NCBI GenBank assembly: GCA_016716605.1
Contig: JADJWA010000001.1
Location: forward strand, 1 to 64,000
DNA from: Flavobacteriales bacterium
Lineage (GTDB): Bacteria > Bacteroidota > Bacteroidia > Flavobacteriales_F > PHOS-HE28
DNA length: 64,000 nt
Direction of reading: 5' to 3'
The stretch's first letter is position 1, and every line of letters starts with the position of its first letter. A model generated the notes under the pieces. It was given only the letters and a program-made list of their open reading frames with translations, searched no databases and was not told the origin of the DNA. This document shows positions 42,301 to 51,225 of this stretch, in pieces. The position numbers were made by a program, and so were the translations under genes.

Positions 42301-43110
42301 TCAGCGCGCCATGCGAATCGTGTACGGCTCGCCATTGAGCCAGATCCGCCCGAAGTATGCCCCCTGTGCCGCTTTGAAAGGAAGGCGCGCACGGTGATCG
42401 CCTTGATGCATGGATACGGTGCTGCCTGCATGGAGCACCCGGCCGGCGGCATCCAGGAGTTCCAACCGCACCTCACCCGGTACGAGCAGGGTGAACAAGA
42501 AGCTCACCTCATCCGCCTCAGGCACCAGCGCCAATCGTGATAGCAGTGCCTGCTCCTCGATCCCGACGGCATCCGCGATATTCACCGTATAGTCCTCGAT
42601 TTCCCCATGGTAGCCCAGCGGATCAACCGGGTAGTCGCACGGCGTGGGCACGGTGTGGCCACCATGACTGCACATCTTGGCCGTGACCCGCATCCGCGTT
42701 GGGCCGGTCATTGCATTCGCTGGAATAGTGATCTGCCCCGCATGCGTCGGTCCAGCCACATGATCGACGCTCAAGAGCGTCTCGCCTGCATCGTCCAACT
42801 GTCCATCGTGATTGAAATCAATCCAGATGCGGAGATTCATGTGAGGGCTGATCAGCGCATCAATCGTGAAGCCCATGGTGATCGGGTAGCTCATCCCCCG
42901 GACGAGCGTTGTCGTCAGGCCGGTATTCACGTAACTGTTCGAAGGGTAGTTCTCGATGTCCGCGCTCACTCGCGAGATCGAATTGCAGCTGAACTGGGTG
43001 ATGCCGGGCATGTTGGGCCCGTAAGGGATGGCCGTGGTGGGCATGCACCATTGGGCATCGACCGCGCAACCGCTTACGGAAAGCGCGGAAAAGAGTAGCA
43101 ATGTTCTCAT
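42301..43110 (-). CDS. Secreted GEVED-domain protein
   Basis: A 269-residue exported protein with a signal ending VDAQ. The GEVED domain (about 18-178) starts with WCMPTTAIPYG and has LRIWIDFNHDGQLDDAGETL and ends GEIEDYTVNI. The last 85 residues resemble a short T9SS sorting domain (VRLELLDAAGRVLHAGSTVS ... GEPYTIRMAR). GEVED modules occur in T9SS-secreted Bacteroidota proteins; the function is unknown. Confidence 0.83.
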   Translation of the reverse strand: MRTLLLFSALSVSGCAVDAQWCMPTTAIPYGPNMPGITQFSCNSISRVSADIENYPSNSYVNTGLTTTLVRGMSYPITMGFTIDALISPHMNLRIWIDFNHDGQLDDAGETLLSVDHVAGPTHAGQITIPANAMTGPTRMRVTAKMCSHGGHTVPTPCDYPVDPLGYHGEIEDYTVNIADAVGIEEQALLSRLALVPEADEVSFLFTLLVPGEVRLELLDAAGRVLHAGSTVSMHQGDHRARLPFKAAQGAYFGRIWLNGEPYTIRMAR

Positions 43111-43452
43111 GGCAGATGATCAGGTTTGCTTCGATTGACCTGATCGCCGGAATCGCCGTTGCTCTCATGAGTGACGGTCGGTTCACCGCTCGGAATCCGG
43201 TGCTTGCTGCGCAGGGAACGGCTCATTGCAGCGCCCCTTACGACAACCAGGATCACACTGTCAGATCCAGTGACGGCACCGCGCCGTTGCTTCAATCCCC
43301 CGTGATGCACAGTTGATTCAGCGTAACTCGATGTTTTCGTGCTACGGCAAAGGCACCAAGGCACCTCCGTCAAGTGACTTGTGCGCACCCCATCTCCCGG
43401 AATTCAGCGGACCTGCCGTGCTACTTTCGCATATACCAGCATACCTGCTCCG
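43111..43452. other. Intergenic region between divergent genes
   Basis: 342 nt. I see no gene. It contains the -7 box of the DUF6624 gene and must contain the GEVED gene promoter on the other side. Confidence 0.4.
43422..43429 (+). promoter_or_regulatory. -7 box (TACTTTCG)
   Basis: Same octamer as before pyrE, 23 nt before ATG 43453. Confidence 0.5.
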
Positions 43453-44097
43453 ATGCGAATGCTTTTAGCCTCCATCCACTTGGCTAGCGCCCTTTGTTCT
43501 TTCGGTCAGGACGCCGGATTGCATTCACGTTCGACGATCGCACTCCGCTCGGAACTGGAACGCATCCACGACCTCGATCAGCGCGACCGGAACAACGTGC
43601 ACCACTACATCCCGGGCGCGGAAAAGGACAGCGTGATCGCGCACATGGTGATGCAGGATAGCCTGAACCTCATTCGCGTGAAGGCCATCATTGATAGCGC
43701 GGGCTGGTTGGGTGAGGATGCCATCGGCCACAAGGCCAACTCCGCGCTCTTCCTGGTGATCCAGCACGCGGATGCTCGTCCGGACCTGCAGGCCAGGTAC
43801 CTCGAGGTGATGCGCGAAGCCGTGGAACGTGGCGATGCGAAGCCCGACCAGCTGGCCATGCTCGAGGACCGCGTAGCCGTGAACCATGGCCGTCCCCAGA
43901 TCTACGGATCGCAAATCGGCTGGAAGGACGGCAAGGGCTTCGTGAAACCCATCGCGGATGAGGAGCACGTGAACGAACGCCGCGCCGCCGCGGGACTTGA
44001 ACCGCTGGAGAGATACGTTGAGCGTTTCGGCCTCACCTGGTCACCGCCGGTGAAGAAAGAGCGCGTGCTGCTGCTGGGGCCTGCGAACCCGCATTGA
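43453..44097 (+). CDS. DUF6624-type exported protein
   Basis: A 214-residue protein from ATG 43453 with a signal peptide (MRMLLASIHLASALCSFGQ). The body has LRSELERIHDLDQRDRN, IIDSAGWLGEDAIGHKANSA, FLVIQHADARPDLQARYLEV and MLEDRVAVNHGRPQIYGSQI, then ERRAAAGLEPLERYVERFGL. These match the DUF6624 family, whose function is unknown. Its last base overlaps the remnant of a DinB gene. Confidence 0.82.
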   Translation: MRMLLASIHLASALCSFGQDAGLHSRSTIALRSELERIHDLDQRDRNNVHHYIPGAEKDSVIAHMVMQDSLNLIRVKAIIDSAGWLGEDAIGHKANSALFLVIQHADARPDLQARYLEVMREAVERGDAKPDQLAMLEDRVAVNHGRPQIYGSQIGWKDGKGFVKPIADEEHVNERRAAAGLEPLERYVERFGLTWSPPVKKERVLLLGPANPH

Positions 44098-44098
44098 T

Positions 44099-44443
44099 GA
44101 ACGCGGGTTCGGCTTCCTCGTGCGGCACATCGTCGAGGTGGAGCTGCTCTTCGCCAAGAATGTGTTCGGGCTGGAAGGGGTGCACGCGCGTGCCAGCACC
44201 GTGGCCACGGGGCACGACACCGGCGAGTGGACAGACCTCGCTGCGTTGAAAGCTTACGTGCAGGAGAGCTCCGACACGCTACGTCGCGCCATCGAGGCCA
44301 CGCCCGATGCCGGCTGGGATAAGGTGATCGAGACAAAGGAGTTCGGTCGGAAGACCAAGGCCGAGGCGCTGGGCAGGATCGTGACGCACACGGCCTACCA
44401 CGCAGGGCAGATCGGGATAGCGATGAAATACGGGACGGGTTAG
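44099..44443 (+). pseudogene. DinB family protein, 5' truncated
   Basis: The frame reads DERGFGFLVRHIVEVELLFA ... GRKTKAEALGRIVTHTAYHA then GQIGIAMKYGTG, the middle and C-terminal part of a DinB four-helix protein with its metal-binding His residues (RHIVEVE, HTAYH). The usual N-terminal helix of about 40 residues is absent; the frame closes at 44051 with no ATG. GTG 44120 could start a 107-residue product, but a truncated gene is more likely. Confidence 0.5.
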
Positions 44444-44458
44444 TATTGGGCTCCGAGA

Positions 44459-45226
44459 ATGGACGCCTCCTTTCTGCTCATCCCCGCCGTAGCGATCGTC
44501 GCCTCGCTGATCACGCTCATCAGCGGCTTCGGTCTGGGCACCTTGCTGCTGCCGGTCTTCGCGTTCTTCTTTCCGCTGGAAGTGGCCATCGGGCTCACGG
44601 CCGTGGTGCACTTGCTCAATAACCTCTTCAAGCTGGGGCTGCTGTGGAAGGACATCCACTGGACCACGGTACTGCGCTTCGGCGTGCCGGGCATCGTTGG
44701 AGCCTACCTCGGTGCACGGTTCATGGTCCTGCTCGGCACGCGCGAGCCGCTCTATCATGGCGTGCTGCATCCGGTTGATCCGCTCGACCTCGTCATCGCC
44801 GCGCTCATGCTCATCTTCGGGCTCCTTGAAATATCCAAGCGCTTGAACAAGCTCTCGCTGCCATCGACCTGGATGGTGCCCGGCGGAGTGGTCAGCGGAT
44901 TCTTCGGCGGGCTCAGTGGTCATCAAGGAGCGTTGCGCAGCCTCTTCCTCTTGCGCAGCGGCTTAGCCAAGGAAGCGTTCATCGCAACGGGCGTAGCCAT
45001 CGCCTGCCTCGTGGATTTCACCCGGCTGCCCACCTATGCGCGCGGCGACACGCTCTCCATGGCGCGTGAACAATGGCCTTTGCTGCTCGCGGCGACGATT
45101 GCGGCCTTCATCGGCGCGTGGTGGGGCCGCAAGCTGATTCCCAAGGTGACCTTCCATGGCGTGCAGCTCACCGTGGGGGTGTTGATCCTCGCGATCGCGG
45201 GGCTACTGGCTTCGGGCACTATTTGA
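44459..45226 (+). CDS. TSUP (TauE/SafE) family membrane transporter
   Basis: A 255-residue protein with about seven membrane helices. It has SGFGLGTLLLPVFAFFFPLE at the N-terminus and the repeat SGFFGGLSGHQGALRSLFLL in the second half, as in sulfite/organosulfonate exporters. The substrate is unknown. A second, unrelated-looking TSUP gene lies at 46889. It starts 15 nt after the DinB remnant. Confidence 0.88.
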   Translation: MDASFLLIPAVAIVASLITLISGFGLGTLLLPVFAFFFPLEVAIGLTAVVHLLNNLFKLGLLWKDIHWTTVLRFGVPGIVGAYLGARFMVLLGTREPLYHGVLHPVDPLDLVIAALMLIFGLLEISKRLNKLSLPSTWMVPGGVVSGFFGGLSGHQGALRSLFLLRSGLAKEAFIATGVAIACLVDFTRLPTYARGDTLSMAREQWPLLLAATIAAFIGAWWGRKLIPKVTFHGVQLTVGVLILAIAGLLASGTI

Positions 45227-45555
45227 AACGCCCTGTATCCGGTGCGTCAACGGGCTTCCTTGATGGGTTCCCGGTCAATCATCCCGTCGCTGAGATTCAG
45301 GACCTGGTTCAATTGCCTGGTCATCGTGGCGAACTCAAGGAAGGCCATGAGGAAACCGCTACTTCACCCCCGCATCGGGAAGTAGCGGTCGGATCTCTAC
45401 CGACGAAGCACTATTCTCCTGCGCATGTGCAGGTTGATCAACTGGCCCATGAGTGCTGGTTGATGCAGTGAGGATGCATCAGCGTGACCAACGGCCACTG
45501 CCGGGCCAAGCACGACCTTTACAACCCCAGCCTGTGTTTCGTCACCGGCTCGCCC
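45227..45555. other. Intergenic region with a hairpin and a possible gene remnant
   Basis: 329 nt. It contains a perfect 10-bp stem at 45356-45388 and a smaller one (TGATGCA/TGCATCA, 45461-45481). On the minus strand a short frame (about 45340-45255) reads FLMAFLEFATMTRQLNQVLN and ends LSDGMIDREPIKEAR, which may be a gene fragment; I do not recognise it. Confidence 0.4.
45356..45388. terminator. Perfect 10-bp hairpin
   Basis: CCGCTACTTC at 45356-45365 pairs with GAAGTAGCGG at 45379-45388, loop 13 nt. It lies 130 nt past the TSUP stop and lacks a U tract, so a terminator role is uncertain. Confidence 0.4.
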
Positions 45556-45900
45556 ATGCCCACCGCCTACACCGTCTACGTCATCGAGCTTGCCCGCAAG
45601 GTCTTCACCGAGGACCGCAGGTTCCGCGAAGCCAATCCGCAATACAACGGCGTGCTGGAATGCGTGTATGTGGGCATGACGAGCAAGACGCCGCAGGAGC
45701 GCCTCGCACAGCACAAGACCGGCGCGCTGAGCAAGAAAGGGCACAAGCTCAGCAGCAGCATCGTGCAGAAGTACGGGCGCTATCTGCGACCGAGTCTTTA
45801 CCGGGATATCGGCCCCCTGAGCCGGGCAGAGGCGCTGGAAGTGGAAAAAGGCCTTGCGCAAGAGCTTCGCAGCAAGGGTTACGCGGTGTGGACGAACTGA
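45556..45900 (+). CDS. GIY-YIG nuclease-like protein
   Basis: A 114-residue protein from ATG 45556 (MPTAYTVYVIEL); a start at 45484 would add an unrelated-looking 24 residues. It contains the paired strands VYVIEL ... CVYVGMTSKTPQERLAQHKTG, the GIY-YIG-like core with the conserved Arg and a later Glu (EVEKGLAQELRSKGYAVWTN). Small proteins of this type are putative nucleases. Function unknown; it precedes the ChaN-like gene by 50 nt. Confidence 0.7.
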   Translation: MPTAYTVYVIELARKVFTEDRRFREANPQYNGVLECVYVGMTSKTPQERLAQHKTGALSKKGHKLSSSIVQKYGRYLRPSLYRDIGPLSRAEALEVEKGLAQELRSKGYAVWTN

Positions 45901-45950
45901 GGAATCCTCGCCGCCACCCAAAGAAGCACGACAATCCGTTCCTTCACCAC

Positions 45951-46802
45951 ATGCGCCAACTGGTCACGATCCTGCTTCTCATTTTCCTGCACACGGCGCA
46001 CGCGCAGGTGCTGCCGGCCTACGCGCTCTTCGATGCGAAAGGCAAGCCGCTCTCGCACAAGCGCATGCTCGCGAAAGCGGCCGCCGCCGATGTGGTCCTC
46101 TTCGGCGAGCTCCACAACAACTCCATCGCGCACTGGCTGCAGCTGGTGATGGCGCGCGACCTCGCAGCGCGCGGACCACTGGTGATGGGCGCTGAGATGA
46201 TCGAGGCCGACGACCAATCGGCGCTGGACCGTTACCTGCACGGCGAGGTCGATCAGGCGGGCCTCGACACGCTCGCGCGGCTGTGGAAGAACCATCGTAC
46301 CGATTACGCTCCGCTGGTGGACTTCGCGAAGGAGAGGGGCCTGCCCTTCATCGCGTGCAACGTGCCCCGGCGCTACGCACGCGCGGTGAACAAGGGCGGC
46401 TTCGCAGCGCTCGATACGATGGCCGCAGCGGAACGCGTATTCATGGCCCCGTTGCCCATCGCCTTCGACCCTACGCTACCGCGTTATGTGGCCATGCTGG
46501 AGATGATGGAAGGACATGGCACGGCCCAAATGGTGATGGCCCAAGCGCTGAAGGATGCCACCATGGCGCACTTCATCGCGCAGCATGCGAAGGCCGGCGC
46601 GCGCTTCCTGCATTTCAATGGCTCGTACCACAGCGATTACCACGAGGGCATCGGATGGTACTTGCGCCGCGCACGATCCGATTTGCGGCAGTTCACCATC
46701 GCTACCGTGACCCAAGGGCAATTGAAGACGCTCGATGCGGAGCACCTCGGCAAGGCCGATGTCATTCTATGCGTGGATGCGGCAGTGCCAGGGAGTTATT
46801 GA
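45951..46802 (+). CDS. ChaN-like heme-binding family protein
   Basis: A 283-residue exported protein with a signal peptide ending AHAQ. The domain has VVLFGELHNNSIAHWLQL (the GE.H motif), LVMGAEMIEADDQSALDRYL, FIACNVPRRYARAVNKGGF and FLHFNGSYHSDYHEGIGWYL. ChaN-type proteins bind heme in pairs and are associated with iron uptake. A TonB receptor is not adjacent. Confidence 0.85.
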   Translation: MRQLVTILLLIFLHTAHAQVLPAYALFDAKGKPLSHKRMLAKAAAADVVLFGELHNNSIAHWLQLVMARDLAARGPLVMGAEMIEADDQSALDRYLHGEVDQAGLDTLARLWKNHRTDYAPLVDFAKERGLPFIACNVPRRYARAVNKGGFAALDTMAAAERVFMAPLPIAFDPTLPRYVAMLEMMEGHGTAQMVMAQALKDATMAHFIAQHAKAGARFLHFNGSYHSDYHEGIGWYLRRARSDLRQFTIATVTQGQLKTLDAEHLGKADVILCVDAAVPGSY

Positions 46803-46888
46803 AGTGCAACCGAAGGTGTGCGAGCAGCTAGCGTCACGCTGCTTATTGCCTGCACATGCCAGGCACGGCCACTCCAGCGCCGACGAAC

Positions 46889-47629
46889 CTACACCGCCAA
46901 TAGCATCTTCACCCCTGCCATCAGCAACACGGCCACGAGCACCACAAGAATGGCTCGCGTACCGAAGCGCGATGAGCCGAGCGCTGATCCCAGCGCGCCA
47001 CCGGTGATCACGGCCAACAACCAATACAAGAGGAAAGGGTCGAAGACGGCCCCTGCCATGCGCGATCCGAAGAGGCCAGCGATGGAGTTGATCAGGATGA
47101 AGAGCGCGGCAATGCCGCTGACCTGCCGCACGGCCGCCCAACGGCCTGCGATCAGGATCGGTGAGAGGAAGATGCCGCCACCCACGCCGATGATGCCTGA
47201 GAGGAAACCGACGGGCGCACCGATCACGGTGCCGAGCCAGGGGGGCAACGCACGAGGCTCCTTGCCTTCGCCGAATTGACAAGCGCGCCACGCCATGAGG
47301 AATGCGGAGAGCACGAGGAACACACCCGCACCACGCGCGAACCAGAGCGCGGGCAATTGCAAGGCCCCGCCGAAATAGGCCATGGGCATGGCAACAATGA
47401 TCAAGGGCAGGAACACCTCCGCATCAAATCGGCCGGCACGCAAGTAGCGCCAACTCGCGATGCTCGCCACGGCGATGTTCAGCACCAGCGAGGTGGGCTT
47501 GATCGTTTCCGGCGCGAAGGAGAGCAGCGCCATCACCGCCAGATAACCGCTTGCTCCGGCGTGGCCTACACTGCTGTACAGGACAGCGATGCCGAAGAAG
47601 AGCACCAGGGCAAGGAAGTGGGGATCCAT
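46889..47629 (-). CDS. TSUP (TauE/SafE) family membrane transporter
   Basis: A 246-residue protein with about eight hydrophobic segments. It has YSSVGHAGASGYLAVMALLS at the N-terminus and GFLSGIIGVGGGIFLSPILI in the second half, the repeated G-x-GG motif of the family. The substrate is unknown; these are anion or sulfur-compound exporters. It converges with the ChaN-like gene. Confidence 0.88.
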   Translation of the reverse strand: MDPHFLALVLFFGIAVLYSSVGHAGASGYLAVMALLSFAPETIKPTSLVLNIAVASIASWRYLRAGRFDAEVFLPLIIVAMPMAYFGGALQLPALWFARGAGVFLVLSAFLMAWRACQFGEGKEPRALPPWLGTVIGAPVGFLSGIIGVGGGIFLSPILIAGRWAAVRQVSGIAALFILINSIAGLFGSRMAGAVFDPFLLYWLLAVITGGALGSALGSSRFGTRAILVVLVAVLLMAGVKMLLAV

Positions 47630-47743
47630 CCGGAGAATGTAGAATGCAATAGGTAGAATGCCAAAAGTTCAATGACGGACCTACGGTCACATCGGACTCA
47701 TGCCATTCTGCTTCTTCGGTTCTGCATTCGGAATCCTGCTCTC

Positions 47744-48184
47744 TCATCCTTCCCACTCCGCCCAGCTCGTGGCCGTCTCCTGCAGTCGTGCAGCGCACAG
47801 CCTCACCTCAACGGGCATCTTCGGTGCTAAGTCCTCCACGATCGCGAGCAGGATGTTCTCGCAAGTGGGTTGAAATGAGGTGAAGATCACCCGTCCGAAG
47901 AGTGCATTCGACAGGTCCACCGATCCCTTCTCCCGATCGTGCAGGAATAGGGCATGGTCATAGCGGTCCACGATGGGCTTCACCATCCGCTTCAGGTCGG
48001 CGAAGTCGATGACCATGCCGTCCTTGGGATGCCCGGGCGCGTTGGCCGGCGTGCCTTCGATGGTGATGTCCAGCACGTAGCTGTGGCCGTGGATGTTGGC
48101 GCACTGGCCATCGTGACAGCGCAGGGCATGGGCCATCTCGAAGGCGAAGCGCTTGGTGACGCGGACGTTGCGGGTGAGGCTCAT
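47744..48184 (-). CDS. queD: 6-carboxytetrahydropterin synthase
   Basis: A 146-residue protein from ATG 48184. It has the zinc ligands in FEMAHAL and NIHGHSYVLDI, the catalytic Cys in RCHDGQCANIHG, PKDGMVIDFADLK, and the late Glu in PTCENILLAIVEDL. It makes CPH4 in preQ0/queuosine synthesis, consistent with tgt in the window. Divergent from the DUF2490 gene with 49 nt between starts. Confidence 0.92.
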   Translation of the reverse strand: MSLTRNVRVTKRFAFEMAHALRCHDGQCANIHGHSYVLDITIEGTPANAPGHPKDGMVIDFADLKRMVKPIVDRYDHALFLHDREKGSVDLSNALFGRVIFTSFQPTCENILLAIVEDLAPKMPVEVRLCAARLQETATSWAEWEG

Positions 48185-48233
48185 GGGCGGCGAAGATCGG
48201 CACTGGCGTCTTGTGGTTGTTTCTTCGCAGAGC

Positions 48234-49016
48234 ATGCGTTCGGTCATCTGCGTCATTGCCATGCTCACCGGCTGCACCGCTTTCACCCAGCGAGTGACCT
48301 CGGCCCAAGCGCACCTCTGGGCCTCGCACTGGGGCGATCATCGCATCAGCGAGCGCTGGGGCTTCCACACCGAAGGGCATTGGCGGCGTGCCAAGCTGGG
48401 CCAGGATCGGCAGCAGCTGCTCCTGCGCCCCGCCATCAACTTCCATCTGAACGACCAGGTGCTGCTCACGCAGGGCTACAGCTACTACTTCAACTACGCG
48501 TACGGCGCGCACCCGATCAAGTACCAGAACTGGGAGCATCATCTATACCAGCAAGTGCAGCTCAGCGGGCATGCCATCGGCCGTGCACGGCTGCAGCATC
48601 GGTTCCGCATGGAAGAGCGATTCATCGCGAAGCTGAAGCCCGCCGATGACGATGCCTCCGTTGGGGAATTCGACAGCTACACCTACCAGAGCCGCTTCCG
48701 CTATCGTGCTTGGCTCACTGTGCCGCTTGGCCACGACAAGGTGGAACCCGGCGTGTTCAGTGCGCAGTTCTACGATGAGGTCTTCCTGAATTTCGGTGAT
48801 AGCCAACGACTCGATTTCATCCAGCAGAACCGGATATCGGCGCTGCTGGGCTATCAGATGAACAAGCCCGTGAGCATCCTGGCCGGCTACCTGTACCAGA
48901 GCATCCAGCGGCCCGGCGCTGCGAGCGGGGTGGACCTCATCGAGCTCAACAGCACCGTGCACATCGCGCTCGTGTGCAACCTCGACCTGCGCAACTCGAA
49001 GGCATCGACGCCTTGA
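48234..49016 (+). CDS. DUF2490 outer-membrane protein
   Basis: A 260-residue exported protein from ATG 48234 (signal with LTGC, possibly a lipoprotein, then TAFTQ). The mature part is a series of amphipathic strands with the DUF2490 pattern: WASHWGDHRISERWGFHTEG, QQLLLRPAINFHLN, LLTQGYSYYF, FRYRAWLTVPLG, NRISALLGYQMNK, NSTVHIALVCNLDLR. Likely a small beta-barrel. Function unknown. Confidence 0.83.
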   Translation: MRSVICVIAMLTGCTAFTQRVTSAQAHLWASHWGDHRISERWGFHTEGHWRRAKLGQDRQQLLLRPAINFHLNDQVLLTQGYSYYFNYAYGAHPIKYQNWEHHLYQQVQLSGHAIGRARLQHRFRMEERFIAKLKPADDDASVGEFDSYTYQSRFRYRAWLTVPLGHDKVEPGVFSAQFYDEVFLNFGDSQRLDFIQQNRISALLGYQMNKPVSILAGYLYQSIQRPGAASGVDLIELNSTVHIALVCNLDLRNSKASTP

Positions 49017-49084
49017 CTTCGAAACGTCCTGCCGGCATTGGTCCCCTGACTTCCGGCTGCGATGCCGGGCCGGCCCGGCGTGAC

Positions 49085-49143
49085 GAACCAGGAATCGAGA
49101 ACGCTCCTCCTTCCGGAAGGGCGCCCCCAATGGCTCCTGGTTC
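49085..49143. terminator. Bidirectional hairpin between convergent genes
   Basis: GAACCAGGA (49085-49093) pairs with TCCTGGTTC (49135-49143); an inner palindrome CTTCCGGAAG lies within the loop. A GC-rich palindrome (CCGGGCCGGCCCGG) is just upstream at about 49066-49079. It sits between the DUF2490 stop and the stop of the convergent gene at 49148. Confidence 0.5.
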
Positions 49144-49147
49144 CGAA

Positions 49148-50560
49148 TCACAGCATCGTCGTCGGGCACACGTACTCGGTGCGCTTCACATCGGTCTCCT
49201 TGATGGCGTTGAATCCGCCTTCCACATCAACGAAGTTGTCCCAGCCCCGCGCCTTGAGGATGCTCGCTGCGATCATGCTGCGGTAGCCGCCCGCGCAGTG
49301 CAGGATGAAGGGCTTGTCCTTCGGGAATTGCGCCAGGTGCTGATTGATCTGGTTCAGCGGCACATTGATGGCGTCGAGCACATGTTCGCTATCGAACTCG
49401 CTCTTCTTGCGCACATCGATGACTATCGGCTTACCCGCATTGCGCTTCGCGAACTCCTTCGCATCAATGCGATCCACCCTGTCCACCTCCTTGCCCGCCG
49501 ATCGCCATGCCTCGAACCCGCCCTTCAGGTAGCCGATGGCGTTGTCGTAACCCACGCGGCTCAGGCGGATGATGCTCTCTTCCTCCCTTCCCGGTTCGGT
49601 CACCAGCAGGATCGCTTGCTTGATGTCCGTGATCATCTCGCCCACCCACATGGCGAAGTTGCTGTCGAGCCCGATGTTGATGCTGTTGGGGATGAACCCC
49701 TTGGCGAACTCCCCGGCCGGGCGGGTATCGAGCACCAAGGGACGCTCCTCGTTTGCCACTACCTCGAACTCATCGGACGCGTAGGCCTTCTTCCCACGCT
49801 CCATGATGGTATCGAGGCTCTCGTAACCCTGGATGTTCATGAGCACGTTCTTCGGGAAATAGCCCGGAGGCGCGGTGAGGCCCGTGAGCAGCTGCTTGAT
49901 GAATTCCTCTTTCGTGAGATCCGGATCGAGCGCATAGTTGGTGCGCTTCTGATTGCCAAGCGTATCGGTGGTCTCCTTGCTCATCATCTTCCCGCACGCG
50001 CTGCCGGCGCCATGATTAGGGTACACGATCAGGTCGTCGCTCAAGGGCATGATCTTGTTCCGGAGCGAATCGAAGAGATGTCCCGCCAGCTTCTCCTCGG
50101 TGAGGTCGGCGATCACGTGCTGCGCCAGATCAGGGCGGCCAACATCGCCGATGAAGAGCGTGTCGCCGGTGATGATGCCGTGCTCCTTGCCTTCTTCATC
50201 AATCACCAGGTAGGTGGTGCTCTCCATGGTGTGCCCTGGGGTATGGATGGCCTTCACCTTCGCCTTGCCCACGATGAACATCTCACCATCGGCGGCCACA
50301 TGCGCCGGGAAGCCGGGCTTCGCCGTTGGGCCGTAAACGATGGTGGCCCCGGTCTTCTTCGCCAGGTCGAGGTGGCCGCTCACGAAGTCGGCATGGAAGT
50401 GCGTTTCGAACACATACTTGACCGCAGCGCCATCGGCCTTTGCGCGATCGATGTAGGGTTGCACTTCGCGCAGCGGGTCGAAGATGGCCGCTTCGCCATT
50501 GCTCTCAAGGTAATACGCCGCATGCGCGATGCAGCCGGTGTAGATTTGCTGGAGCTTCAT
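49148..50560 (-). CDS. Metallo-beta-lactamase fold hydrolase with two rhodanese domains
   Basis: A 470-residue cytoplasmic protein. The N-terminal MBL domain (1-235) has ETHFHADFVSGHLDLAK, PGHTMESTTYLV, GDTLFIGDVGRPDL and YPNHGAGSACG, as in ETHE1-type persulfide dioxygenases. The first rhodanese (about 265-360) lacks a Cys in its active loop (LLVTEPGREEES); the second (about 375-465) has HCAGGYRSM with the catalytic Cys. Such fusions handle glutathione or low-molecular-weight persulfides. It may be linked in function to the MFS-rhodanese protein. Confidence 0.9.
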   Translation of the reverse strand: MKLQQIYTGCIAHAAYYLESNGEAAIFDPLREVQPYIDRAKADGAAVKYVFETHFHADFVSGHLDLAKKTGATIVYGPTAKPGFPAHVAADGEMFIVGKAKVKAIHTPGHTMESTTYLVIDEEGKEHGIITGDTLFIGDVGRPDLAQHVIADLTEEKLAGHLFDSLRNKIMPLSDDLIVYPNHGAGSACGKMMSKETTDTLGNQKRTNYALDPDLTKEEFIKQLLTGLTAPPGYFPKNVLMNIQGYESLDTIMERGKKAYASDEFEVVANEERPLVLDTRPAGEFAKGFIPNSINIGLDSNFAMWVGEMITDIKQAILLVTEPGREEESIIRLSRVGYDNAIGYLKGGFEAWRSAGKEVDRVDRIDAKEFAKRNAGKPIVIDVRKKSEFDSEHVLDAINVPLNQINQHLAQFPKDKPFILHCAGGYRSMIAASILKARGWDNFVDVEGGFNAIKETDVKRTEYVCPTTML

Positions 50561-50714
50561 GGTCGTTGGGTGGGGGTTGAGGGTTGATGGAACGCTGAGG
50601 GTCGCATTGGCCCAATCCTGCTGGAACGCAAAACTCCCCTAGCCGTGGACCCGCTTCGCTGACGATCATCAGCGACAGACGCCCTATGTGACTTGCATCA
50701 CCGGCCAGTAAAGC

Positions 50715-50751
50715 GAAGGCCCGGCTCCGGGACGATCCGGGCCGGGCCTTC
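50715..50751 (-). terminator. Strong hairpin terminator
   Basis: Perfect 11-bp stem GAAGGCCCGGC (50715-50725) and GCCGGGCCTTC (50741-50751), with more pairing inside. It lies 15 nt past the stop of the cysteine-rich protein gene on the minus strand. Confidence 0.7.
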
Positions 50752-50765
50752 AAGCAAGGGATCCA

Positions 50766-51182
50766 CTACTGGTTAGGTGCCGCTGCCGGGGCTTCCTCGA
50801 CCTTCACATCGTGGGTATGCGCTTCGGCCTTGCCGGAGCAAGCCGCTTTGTCGCCTTTTGCCTTGCCAGCGCAGCAGGCGGCGCCTTTCGCATGGCCCTC
50901 GGGGGCAACGGTCTCGGCCGCAGGGGCAGCTTCGAGCGATGCAGCGCCTACGGTTTCGGGTGCGATTGCCTCAGCCGTCTTCGCTTCGCCCTTGTCGTGG
51001 CAGCCCGCCTTATTCGCGCTGGCTTTGCCCGCGCAACAGGCGGCTTTCGGGGCGGCCCCGTCGGGTGTTACTGCAACGGCCTCGGTCTTCTTGGCCTTGC
51101 GTTCTTTCTTGGTGCTGGCGTCTTGAGCTGTGGCCGTGGCCGTGATGAAGGCCAGGGCAAGGATGCTGAGGAGGATGCGCAT
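50766..51182 (-). CDS. Secreted cysteine-rich Ala/Lys protein
   Basis: A 138-residue protein with a signal peptide (MRILLSILALAFITATATAQ). The mature part is low-complexity, Ala/Lys/Glu-rich, with repeated motifs: AACCAGKASANKAGCHDKG and later GAACCAGKAKGDKAACSGKA. The CC and single Cys pairs and a His-containing end (AEAHTHDVK) suggest metal binding in the periplasm, but this is inference. A -7 box and a terminator frame it as a single transcript. Confidence 0.7.
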   Translation of the reverse strand: MRILLSILALAFITATATAQDASTKKERKAKKTEAVAVTPDGAAPKAACCAGKASANKAGCHDKGEAKTAEAIAPETVGAASLEAAPAAETVAPEGHAKGAACCAGKAKGDKAACSGKAEAHTHDVKVEEAPAAAPNQ

Positions 51183-51201
51183 GGTGTCTGTTTGTGTGGT
51201 G

Positions 51202-51209
51202 CGAAAGTA
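51202..51209 (-). promoter_or_regulatory. -7 box (TACTTTCG)
   Basis: The pyrE-type octamer on the minus strand, 19 nt before the start of the cysteine-rich protein. Confidence 0.5.
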
Positions 51210-51225
51210 GGCGAAATGCGAGGCC

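Noticed and set aside
42191..42397. A small frame from GTG 42191
   Set aside because: It runs into the convergent GEVED gene and has no family resemblance or promoter box.
45484..45555. N-terminal extension of the GIY-YIG-like protein
   Set aside because: The extra 24 residues resemble nothing, and the family begins near the MPTAYTVYVIEL position.
48974..50587. A 537-codon open frame antisense to the MBL-rhodanese gene
   Set aside because: Low-information Arg/His/Val-rich product; the opposite strand encodes complete MBL and rhodanese motifs.
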